Assembly (NCBI GenBank): GCA_023388335.1
Contig: JAEWGL010000189.1
Coordinates: 1 to 20,515, forward strand
DNA length: 20,515 nucleotides
Direction: 5' to 3'
Source: Pseudomonadota bacterium
GTDB lineage: Bacteria; Pseudomonadota; Gammaproteobacteria; Pseudomonadales; Pseudomonadaceae
Positions within the stretch are counted from its first letter, which is position 1. Each line of letters starts with the position of its first letter. A program made the position numbers and the translations under genes. Shown here piece by piece: positions 7,591-14,059 of this stretch. The notes beneath the pieces were generated by a model that was not told where the DNA came from, ran no database searches, and worked only from the letters and a program-made list of their open reading frames with translations.

Positions 7591-9576
7591 TCAATAGCCG
7601 TGGGACTCGCGGAACACACCCTTGTGGTAATCGATCCACTCGACCAGATCGAATGGCAGGTAGAGCGTCCGGCGGGCGCGCGAGATGGCGATGTAGACCG
7701 CGCAGATGCGGGCATCGAAGGCGTAGGCATCCTTGAAGCGGACGGTGGTCAGCAGTTCAGGCGTCAGCAGGATCTGGTCGAACTCCAACCCCCCCGCCTC
7801 GTGCGCCAGCATCAAGGTGCAGCCTGTGTCGCCGTTGGCAATCATCCTGTCGAGCCCGGTGACGTCGGCGATGTTGAAGCCTTTTTCCAGTTCTGCCTGA
7901 ACCCAGAGGAAGGCCTGATCGTACTGATCGGCCTGAGCCACCTGTTGCCAGTCCAGCATCTGGGCGAAATAAGGATGCAGCGCATCACCCTGGTCTTCCA
8001 GGCTGTAGAAGTCCGGTTTGAACAGCTTGACCGCGCTGGTCATGAAGCGTTTGAGGTCCAGCTGCGCGGCCTTGTCCGGGAAACCGACCCCGCAGTTGGC
8101 CCGGGACAGCTCCACCGCCCACTTCATCATGTCCCAGCGAGAGGCGGCCAATACCACGCAGCCCTCGGGAGGCGTAAAGCGCTCGGGGTAGAGTTCGACG
8201 CTGACGTCGGCATCGCGCGCCCCTTCGAAGGGCACCTTGGACTTGTCCGAATGCAGGGAAATGAGCGGATTGACCAGCGCCTCGACCTTGCGCCCCGAAC
8301 GCACGGAATAACAGACATCGCTCTGGCGAACCTGGCGGCTGCGCTTGACCACCGGCCCGCTGGCCTTCTGGTACTCGTCGCCCAGGGTAATCAGCACCTG
8401 CCGGCCACGCTCGACGATCTGCAACAACGAGGCCGGGACATCCTGGCTTTCGTCGATGATCACATGGCTGTAGCGCGCCGGTACCACGCAGCCAGCGAGG
8501 CTGGCGCGCTTCAACAGCAGCAGCGCTTCGAAACCGGTATGGCTGGCCCACCCGGGGTGGCGATCGAGATAGGTCCACAGGCGGCTCGAATATTCGAGCA
8601 GCACCTGGCTGTCCGTGTTCGACAAGGGTTGCCTGAAATAGGGCAGGTGCCGGACGGACAGGCTGTGATCCCGGGATTGGCAATAACTGGCCAGCAGGCC
8701 GAGGCAGATTTCCAGGGTCTTTTCGCCGCTGTAGCTGCGAAAGCCGAGTATCCCCAACTCTTCAGCCAGGGCGCGCTTGCCGGGGCCCTTGGCCGGCGCC
8801 TTGTCAGCGCGCTGCCGTGGGCCCTGCAGCAAAGCCTGGGCAAACGCTGCGAAGGTCACACCGGGTGTTTTGTCGGGGGCAACACCCATACGCTTGCGCA
8901 GGGCGTCGAGCTTGCGTGCCGAGTGCGCCAGCGCCAGGGTTCGTCCAGGCTTCAGGCACTCCACCAGCGTCCCTAGCAGATGACTCTTGCCGACCCCCGC
9001 GTAGCCCTGGACGTGCAGGTCTTCATCCAGATTGGCGCGAAAGGTACGCACCAGCTTGTCCTGCGCACCACTCAGCCAGCGCTCCTTGTGTCTCGGCGTG
9101 ACCAACTGCTGGCTGAAGGGGTTGTTGCGAATATGGTGACGCACCTTGTAGTCGAAATCCCATTTGCCATCGGGCAGCAAGTAATCCCGTGCCGATACCT
9201 CGTCCGTCATCAGCAAGCGCAGGTTCAAGGTCTTGAGGATATCGAGGCCGAAGTAGAGCTTGCGCTGGTCAAACAGGCGCTGTGCCTCGGACAACAATGT
9301 CGGGCCAGATTCCGGCCGCGCGTTGACCGACCAGGCGAGCAGCTTGGCGAGGATCTTCTCCGCCGATCCTGCATGAAGCTGCTGTTCCTGCGCCTGCGCC
9401 AGGTTCTGGATCACCAGCACCGAGGCAAGCTCAGGATCAGACAGGTCGTCGAGCGCCGCGCGGCCCTCAGCGCCCAGCAAGCTGCGACAGGTTTCTTCCG
9501 TAACAGGAAGAAACACCGGGTTGGACAGATCGTGGTGCTCAGGCTGCAGGCCACCTTCGTCCGCACGGCTGATCAT
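7591..9576 (-). CDS. UvrD/Rep-like superfamily 1 helicase or ATPase, function unknown
   Basis: A 661-residue protein with superfamily 1A motifs in order: a Q-motif-like LSGAQ (Q172), Walker A GYAGVGKS (191-198), motif Ia near 214-230 (LALAHSARKLDALRKR), VTFAAFAQAL (240-249), Walker B IIDESQD (373-379), LGDEYQ (398-403), SVRSGRKVEAL (424-434), motif V HEAGGLEFD (592-600) and motif VI YIAISRARRTLYL (628-640). All catalytic positions look intact, so it should hydrolyse ATP. Two things set it apart from UvrD, Rep and PcrA. About 165 residues with no domain I recognise precede the Q motif, and only about 155 residues separate the fourth motif from motif V, so the 2B subdomain must be tiny or absent. 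Its ATG overlaps the stop of the upstream small gene (ATGA), implying translational coupling. No nuclease motif is seen. DNA repair, replication-conflict or defence roles are all possible; none is shown. Confidence 0.8.
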   Translation of the reverse strand: MISRADEGGLQPEHHDLSNPVFLPVTEETCRSLLGAEGRAALDDLSDPELASVLVIQNLAQAQEQQLHAGSAEKILAKLLAWSVNARPESGPTLLSEAQRLFDQRKLYFGLDILKTLNLRLLMTDEVSARDYLLPDGKWDFDYKVRHHIRNNPFSQQLVTPRHKERWLSGAQDKLVRTFRANLDEDLHVQGYAGVGKSHLLGTLVECLKPGRTLALAHSARKLDALRKRMGVAPDKTPGVTFAAFAQALLQGPRQRADKAPAKGPGKRALAEELGILGFRSYSGEKTLEICLGLLASYCQSRDHSLSVRHLPYFRQPLSNTDSQVLLEYSSRLWTYLDRHPGWASHTGFEALLLLKRASLAGCVVPARYSHVIIDESQDVPASLLQIVERGRQVLITLGDEYQKASGPVVKRSRQVRQSDVCYSVRSGRKVEALVNPLISLHSDKSKVPFEGARDADVSVELYPERFTPPEGCVVLAASRWDMMKWAVELSRANCGVGFPDKAAQLDLKRFMTSAVKLFKPDFYSLEDQGDALHPYFAQMLDWQQVAQADQYDQAFLWVQAELEKGFNIADVTGLDRMIANGDTGCTLMLAHEAGGLEFDQILLTPELLTTVRFKDAYAFDARICAVYIAISRARRTLYLPFDLVEWIDYHKGVFRESHGY

Positions 9577-9989
9577 TGCTGCACAACCTTGATGCCGAGC
9601 TCGAACCGGTACTCCCCCAGGGTCCCAGACATCCCCCCAGCGTAGGACGCAGGTGCGCCCTGCGGCGGATCCTGTCGTCCCAGCAGCCCATCCAGCTCGT
9701 AGAGCGCTATGTGCAGGAGCTTGCGCAGGTCTTCCGGAGTCTGGGCCTTGGCGCTCAGTTGCAGCGCTAAGCCATCATCCGCAGCGCTCTCGGCCTGCAG
9801 CGGCGCGCTGCCACCTCCGCGTCGCGTCGCCTCGCTGAGGATCTGCTCATGCTCTTCATCCATGAGGTCCAGCACCCGAGACAGTTCGAGGATTTTCTCG
9901 GGGTGGTCCTGCATCTGGTCCTTGATGCCCAGGCGACGCATTTGCCATTCCCTGAGTTTTTCCCGGGTCAGGTCGTCCACTTCATCCAC
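9573..9989 (-). CDS. Small acidic protein of unknown function, partner of the helicase-like gene
   Basis: A 138-residue protein I do not recognise. Residues 1-60 are charged and predicted helical (DEVDDLTREKLREWQMRR, then ILELSRVLDLMDEEHEQILSE). A small-residue linker follows, then a second helical stretch (TPEDLRKLLHIALYELDGLL) and a short glycine-rich, beta-like tail ending FELGIKVVQQ. No signal peptide or membrane segment is seen. Two in-frame GTG starts exist, at 9995 (140 residues) and 9989. The Shine-Dalgarno GAGAGG (10003-9998) is 8 bases from the second but only 2 from the first, so 9989 is preferred. The four-base overlap with the next gene suggests the two products act together, perhaps as a regulatory or adaptor subunit for the ATPase; that is inference. 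Confidence 0.7.
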   Translation of the reverse strand: MDEVDDLTREKLREWQMRRLGIKDQMQDHPEKILELSRVLDLMDEEHEQILSEATRRGGGSAPLQAESAADDGLALQLSAKAQTPEDLRKLLHIALYELDGLLGRQDPPQGAPASYAGGMSGTLGEYRFELGIKVVQQ

Positions 9990-10120
9990 GATCACATCCT
10001 CTCAACGCTTTACCTACGAACACGGCCACGCCTGCGCTTGAACAACAGCACGGGCAGGATAACCCAATGACGAACTGGTGGCGTACGCGGTCGGATGGGA
10101 TGAACAGAAGACAAGGGCAG

Positions 10121-10159
10121 GTTTCACGAGGGGGATCACCGGGCGGTGATACGTGAAAC
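10121..10159. promoter_or_regulatory. Two-tier inverted repeat between ffs and the helicase operon
   Basis: The outer arms GTTTCACG (10121-10128) and CGTGAAAC (10152-10159) and the inner arms ATCACC (10135-10140) and GGTGAT (10145-10150) are each perfectly complementary, with GGGC as loop. The halves are asymmetric: six unpaired bases (AGGGGG) on one side, one on the other. It lies 21 bases past the 3' end of ffs and about 130 bases before the small gene. It has no T tract, so it is not a standard terminator. It could cap ffs transcripts or act as an operator. Confidence 0.5.
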
Positions 10160-10179
10160 GCAGGGCCTGAAATGGAGGC

Positions 10180-10283
10180 AGCCCCACCAGCCACACCCCG
10201 GCACACAATGTTCCCGCTGTGGCTGCTTCCTTCCGGATCTGACCAGGTTCACGGGTAATCGTTGCGGGGGGACCGATGGGGCC
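10180..10283 (-). ncRNA. ffs: 4.5S RNA, signal recognition particle RNA
   Basis: On the minus strand the universally conserved SRP domain IV segment is present (CTGGTCAGATCCGGAAGGAA then GCAGCC, about 10255-10230), with the GGAA tetraloop that binds Ffh. The ends pair: GGCCCCA (10283-10277) with TGGGGCT (10186-10180), giving a single long hairpin of about 104 bases, as in other gammaproteobacteria. The RNA joins Ffh to target nascent inner-membrane and secreted proteins to the Sec translocon. It lacks the Alu domain, as expected for the small bacterial type. Exact mature ends are inferred from the base pairing. Confidence 0.95.
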
Positions 10284-10289
10284 ACCACT

Positions 10290-10346
10290 ACGCGGCTCAT
10301 CAGGTGATGAGCCGCGTCATTGTACCGCTCTGCGGCGAAGTTACAA
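10290..10346 (-). promoter_or_regulatory. ffs promoter and hairpin leader
   Basis: On the minus strand TTGTAA (10346-10341) and TACAAT (10324-10319) are 16 bases apart, a good sigma70 pair, predicting initiation near 10313. Just there begins a near-perfect palindrome: ACGCGGCTCATCA (10290-10302) and TGATGAGCCGCGT (10305-10317) are exact complements separated by two bases. The primary ffs transcript would thus open with a hairpin (GGCTCATCA/TGATGAGCC) about 10 bases before the mature 5' end. In E. coli the 4.5S precursor has a short leader removed by RNase P; the same may apply here. The rest of the gap back to the ligA stop shows nothing else. Confidence 0.65.
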
Positions 10347-10400
10347 CCTTTGCTTCAAGAAAAACCTATCATTTCTCAATGACTTGTCCGCGTCGGCGGG

Positions 10401-12743
10401 TTACAGGTCAATGCCGTGGCCGCCCAGGAAGGCGATGAAGGCGTCCTCGTCGAGCACCTTGACGCCCAGTTCGCTGGCCTTGGCCAGCTTGGAACCGGCG
10501 CCGGGGCCCGCCACCACGCAATGGGTCTTGCCCGACACGGAACCGGAGACCTTCGCCCCCAGGCTCTCCAGCTTGTCCTTGGCGATGTCGCGGCTCATGC
10601 GTTCAAGCGAGCCAGTCAGCACCCAGGTCTGTCCGGCCAGGGGCAGGCCTTCGGCGGTCTTCTTCTCGCTCGCCCAATGCATGCCGAAGTCCTGCAGCTG
10701 GGCTTCGATGGCGCGCGCCAGTTGCTGGTTGGCCTCGACGCGGAAGAACTCGCGCACGGCATCGGCCTGGCGGGTGTTCAGGGCCTGGCGCAGGTCGATG
10801 CCGTCGGCTTCGATGATCGTGTCCAGGCTGTCGAGCCGGGACACCAGTTTCTGGGCGCCGGTCGGGCCCACGGAGCTGATATCCAGCTTGGCGATCAGAC
10901 CGGCCAAGGTGGTGCTGGCGGCGAACTCGGCGGCGAGCTCGCCTTCGTCTTGCAACTGCATGCCGCAGTCGAGCAACTGCTGGATGACGTTCTGGTTATG
11001 CTCGTCTTCGAAGAAGTTGTGGATCTCGTGGGCGACCTCCAGGCCGATGTCGGGCAGGTAAGTCAGCACCTGCGGCAGGGCTGCCTGGACGCGCTCGAGC
11101 GTGCCCAGAGAGCGCGCCAGCACCTTGGCGGTCTCTTCGCCGACATCGGGAATGCCCAGGGCGTAGATGAAGCGCGCCAGGCTCGGCCGTTTGCTGGCAT
11201 CGATCGCGGCCAGCAGCTTGTTGCTGGACACCTCGGCAAAGCCCTCGAGCTCGACCACCTGCTCGAAGGTCAACCGGTACAGGTCTGCCGGGGAACGAAT
11301 CAGGCCTTGGTCCACCAGTTGCTCGACGCTCTTCTCGCCCAGGCCGTCGATGTCCATGGCACGGCGAGACACGTAATGGATGATCGCCTGCTTGAGTTGC
11401 GCGCCACAGGCCAAGCGACCGACGCAACGGTAAACGGCGCCTTCGCTGAGGGTCTCCTTGCCCTTGCTGCGCTTGACCAACTGGGTGCGCTCGACCTGCG
11501 AACCGCACACCGGGCACTCGCTGGGCACGGGAACCGCGCGGGCCGTATCTGGACGACGCTCGAGCACCACCTGCATGATCTGCGGGATCACGTCACCAGC
11601 GCGGCGGATGATTACCGTGTCACCGATCATCAGTCCCAGACGGGCCACCTCGTCCATGTTGTGCAAGGTTGCATTGGCGACGGTGACGCCGGCCACCTTG
11701 ACCGGCTTCAGGCGCGCCACGGGGGTCACCGCGCCGGTGCGGCCCACCTGGAACTCGACGTCGAGGACTTCGGTAAGCTCTTCCATGGCCGGGAACTTGT
11801 AGGCGATCGCCCAGCGCGGCTCGCGTGCGCGAAAGCCCAGCTCGCGCTGGGAGGCCAGGCTGTTGACCTTGAACACCACGCCATCGATCTCGTAGGCCAG
11901 CGCGTTGCGCCGGGTGCCGATGTCGCGGTAGTAGTCCAGGCATTCGGCGATCCCGGCGGCGTGCTTGAGCTCGCGACTGATCGGCAGGCCCCAGTCCCTG
12001 AGTCGTTCAAGGGTCTCGATATGAGTCTGCGCCAACGCCTCGGACACCTGCCCTACCCCATAGCAGCAGAACTCCAGCGGGCGGCTGGCGGTGATCCTCG
12101 AGTCCAGCTGGCGCAGGCTGCCGGCCGCGGCGTTGCGAGGGTTGGCGAAGGTCTTGCCGCCGACTTCGGCCTGTGACGCATTGAGCCGCTCGAACCCGGC
12201 CTTGCTCATGAACACTTCGCCACGCACTTCGAGCACCGCGGGCCAGCCGCTGCCCTGGAGGCGCAGCGGAATATTGCGCACGGTGCGCACGTTGGCGCTG
12301 ATGTCTTCGCCGGTGGTGCCGTCACCCCGGGTGGCGCCCTGCACCAGCTGGCCGTCGCGGTACAACAGGCTGACGGCCAGGCCGTCGAGCTTGGGCTCGC
12401 AGCTGTAGTCGATGCCAGTGGCGCTTGCGCTGGGCAGGTCGAGGCCGTCGACCACGCGGCGGTCGAACTCGCGCAGGTCGGTTTCCTCGAAAGCATTGCC
12501 CAGGCTGAGCATCGGGATTTCGTGACGGACCTGGCTGAAGGCCGCCAGGGCGGTGCCGCCGACCCGCTGGGTGGGGGAATCGGGCGTTACCAGCTCAGGG
12601 TGTTCGGCCTCCAGCGCCTTGAGTTCATTGAACAGGCGGTCGTATTCGGCGTCGGGCACGCTGGGTTCGTCCAGCACGTAGTAGCGGTGGTTGTGCTGGT
12701 CGATTTCGCTGCGCAGTTCACGGATGCGGGATTCGGCGGTCAT
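10401..12743 (-). CDS. ligA: NAD+-dependent DNA ligase LigA
   Basis: A 780-residue ligase that seals nicks during replication and repair using NAD+. In order: an Ia domain at the N-terminus (HNHRYYVLDEPSVPDAEYD, 17-35, binds NMN), the adenylation domain with the nucleophile K118 in EPKLDG (116-121), an OB fold, a zinc site with C410, C413, C440 and C446, helix-hairpin-helix repeats (about 460-590), and a C-terminal BRCT domain (about 700-775, LAGQTWVLTGSLERMSRD). It is about 110 residues longer than E. coli LigA. Most of the excess lies between the helix-hairpin-helix region and BRCT (about 598-690) and some in the zinc loop (VKRSKGKETLSEG). The extra block resembles a duplication of the preceding segment. 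The ATG at 12743 has AAGAGA 10 bases upstream, inside an unusual leader. It lies downstream of zipA in the same direction but behind a hairpin and a REP doublet. Confidence 0.97.
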   Translation of the reverse strand: MTAESRIRELRSEIDQHNHRYYVLDEPSVPDAEYDRLFNELKALEAEHPELVTPDSPTQRVGGTALAAFSQVRHEIPMLSLGNAFEETDLREFDRRVVDGLDLPSASATGIDYSCEPKLDGLAVSLLYRDGQLVQGATRGDGTTGEDISANVRTVRNIPLRLQGSGWPAVLEVRGEVFMSKAGFERLNASQAEVGGKTFANPRNAAAGSLRQLDSRITASRPLEFCCYGVGQVSEALAQTHIETLERLRDWGLPISRELKHAAGIAECLDYYRDIGTRRNALAYEIDGVVFKVNSLASQRELGFRAREPRWAIAYKFPAMEELTEVLDVEFQVGRTGAVTPVARLKPVKVAGVTVANATLHNMDEVARLGLMIGDTVIIRRAGDVIPQIMQVVLERRPDTARAVPVPSECPVCGSQVERTQLVKRSKGKETLSEGAVYRCVGRLACGAQLKQAIIHYVSRRAMDIDGLGEKSVEQLVDQGLIRSPADLYRLTFEQVVELEGFAEVSSNKLLAAIDASKRPSLARFIYALGIPDVGEETAKVLARSLGTLERVQAALPQVLTYLPDIGLEVAHEIHNFFEDEHNQNVIQQLLDCGMQLQDEGELAAEFAASTTLAGLIAKLDISSVGPTGAQKLVSRLDSLDTIIEADGIDLRQALNTRQADAVREFFRVEANQQLARAIEAQLQDFGMHWASEKKTAEGLPLAGQTWVLTGSLERMSRDIAKDKLESLGAKVSGSVSGKTHCVVAGPGAGSKLAKASELGVKVLDEDAFIAFLGGHGIDL

Positions 12744-12764
12744 GGGGCTTGGTTCTCTTGCAAT

Positions 12765-12790
12765 GCAAAAGAGCAGCCGGGGCTGCTCTT
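12765..12790 (-). terminator. Terminator-like hairpin in the ligA leader
   Basis: On the minus strand AAGAGCAGC (12790-12782) pairs with GCTGCTCTT (12777-12769) around CCCG, followed by four T residues (12770-12767 includes the last stem bases). It looks like an intrinsic terminator yet ends only about 22 bases before the ligA ATG. That leaves no room for a promoter and ribosome site after it, so it is either a leaky end for zipA transcripts or an attenuator for ligA. Confidence 0.6.
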
Positions 12791-12830
12791 GCGTGAATCA
12801 GGTTTGATCAGTGTAGGTGGTGGGTGTTTT

Positions 12831-12955
12831 GGGGCCGCTTCGCGTCCGTTCGCGGGCAAGCCCGCTCCCACAGGTATTGGGTTGAATCCATTATTGCAAT
12901 CAACCGAGGTCTCTGTAGGCGCGGGCTTGCCCGCGAAGGGGCGCGAAGCGGCCCC
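12831..12955. repeat. REP doublet between zipA and ligA
   Basis: Two inverted REP copies at 12831-12874 and 12913-12955. The outermost arms GGGGCCGCTTCGCG and CGCGAAGCGGCCCC are perfect complements, and each copy holds the P. putida-type core palindrome GCGGGCAAGCCCGC or its complement GCGGGCTTGCCCGC. The intervening 38 bases are AT-richer and unlike either. The doublet is near-identical between copies, so it is younger or better preserved than the one at 1388-1517, and it belongs to a different sequence variant. In RNA it would form a strong hairpin after the zipA stop. Confidence 0.88.
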
Positions 12956-12971
12956 AGGATTCATCCCACCC

Positions 12972-13856
12972 TCAACGCTTCTGGGTCAGGGCGCGGCGCT
13001 CGAACTCGACGATCCGCTGGCGGTAGTGCTCGATGGTCTGCGCGGTCATCACGCTGCGCTGATCATCCTTGAGCTCACCGTTGAGCTCGTGGGCCAGCTT
13101 GCGCGCGGCGGCGACCATGACGTCGAACGCCTGCTTGGGATGACGCGGGCCAGGCAGGCCGAGGAAGAAGCTCACCGCGCGGGTGCTGAAGTGGTCGATG
13201 TCGTCCAGGTCGAATACCCCAGGCTTGACCGCGTTGGCCATGGAGAACAGCACCTCGCCATTGCCGGCCATGCTTTCATGGCGATGGAAGATGTCCATCT
13301 CACCGAAACGCAGGCCGCTTTCAAGGATGTTCTGCAACAGGGCCGGGCCTTTGAAGCCACCTTCGTCACGGGAGATGACGCTGATCACCAGGACTTCCTC
13401 GACCGGCGGCAGCTCCTTGTGGGCATTGCTGGTATTGCTGGTGGCCGAGAAGCCGTTGCTACGGCCATCTTCAGGGTAATCGTCGTCGTCGGCAAACAGC
13501 TCGGATCCACGCGGCTCGGCGGCCAGCCCCATGTCGCTCGACTGCGTCTCGTTGGCACGCTTGCCGCGCTTGGCGGCCTTGACCAGCTTGGCATCCCGTT
13601 CACGCTCACGCGCCGGGGCACTGACCGAAGGCAGGTCGTGCTCGTCCAGCTCCGGTTCCTTCTGGTTGTCCAGTACCCGGGGTGGGCCGAGGACCTCGGC
13701 ATTGCCTTCTTCCTCGGGCAGGTTGGAGATGTTGCGATCCAGGCGGAATTTCAACTTGCCCTTGCCGCCCCGCATGCGCCGCCAGCCGTCAAAAAGAATA
13801 CCGGCAATGACAATGATGCCGATGAGGATCAGCCACTCGCGCAGACCGATTTCCAT
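12972..13856 (-). CDS. zipA: Cell division protein ZipA
   Basis: A 294-residue inner-membrane protein that tethers FtsZ filaments to the membrane during septation. Residues about 5-22 (LREWLILIGIIVIAGILF) form the single N-terminal membrane anchor with a short periplasmic start, followed by basic residues (WRRMRGGKGKLKFR). A charged flexible linker (about 40-150) contains an acidic patch (ELFADDDDYPED). The C-terminal FtsZ-binding domain covers about 153-285 (VLVISVISRDEGGFKGPALLQNILESGLRFGEMDIFHRH). Length and layout fit the pseudomonad family. The start at 13856 places the anchor at the N-terminus and has AGAGG upstream, though at a long spacing. It lies 203 bases after smc, with a weak terminator-like stem between them. 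Confidence 0.96.
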   Translation of the reverse strand: MEIGLREWLILIGIIVIAGILFDGWRRMRGGKGKLKFRLDRNISNLPEEEGNAEVLGPPRVLDNQKEPELDEHDLPSVSAPARERERDAKLVKAAKRGKRANETQSSDMGLAAEPRGSELFADDDDYPEDGRSNGFSATSNTSNAHKELPPVEEVLVISVISRDEGGFKGPALLQNILESGLRFGEMDIFHRHESMAGNGEVLFSMANAVKPGVFDLDDIDHFSTRAVSFFLGLPGPRHPKQAFDVMVAAARKLAHELNGELKDDQRSVMTAQTIEHYRQRIVEFERRALTQKR

Positions 13857-13884
13857 GTAATCCCGTGCCTCTGTAAAAAATGCT

Positions 13885-13912
13885 GGAAAATAAAGGGCTT
13901 AAACCCCTTTAA
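13885..13912 (-). terminator. Weak intrinsic terminator between smc and zipA
   Basis: On the minus strand AAAGGG (13910-13905) and CCCTTT (13897-13892) pair around a seven-base AT-rich loop, followed by ATTTT. The stem is short, so leakage into zipA is likely. It begins about 36 bases before the zipA ATG, again leaving little room for a promoter downstream. Confidence 0.45.
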
Positions 13913-13935
13913 CACGTGGCGCCAACTCTATGTTC

Positions 13936-14012
13936 TGACAGGCGTTTTACCCACGCAAAAGTTAATTGACAGTAAGCTAGCACGACCAAAGACAACTTTA
14001 CACCGCCTGTCA
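13936..14012. repeat. Spaced 9-base inverted repeat between smc and zipA
   Basis: TGACAGGCG (13936-13944) and CGCCTGTCA (14004-14012) are perfect complements 59 bases apart, flanking an AT-richer centre with several weak promoter-like words on the minus strand. It may be a pair of regulator half-sites for zipA or a long-range RNA pairing. I see no gene or other element between smc and zipA. Confidence 0.4.
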
Positions 14013-14059
14013 CGCACGACGGGGCATTGAACCGGCCACGTTTGCCCTGCCTTCGCCCA

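Noticed and set aside
7600..8976. Plus-strand open frame (458 codons) opposite the helicase-like gene
   Set aside because: It lies opposite clear SF1 motifs and has no recognisable domain or ribosome site.
10290..10317. Palindrome read as the ligA terminator
   Set aside because: There is no T tract on the minus strand, and a good promoter (10319-10346) lies between it and ligA, so an ffs leader element fits better.
10416..12176. Long plus-strand open frame (586 codons) opposite ligA
   Set aside because: It mirrors the ligA codons, has low-complexity H/G/Q/A-rich composition and no family signature. Such antisense frames are expected in GC-rich genes.
12740..12964. Short minus-strand frame between zipA and ligA
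   Set aside because: It is a translation of the REP doublet (repeated ASRPFAGKPAPT-like words), a frequent false gene in Pseudomonas.
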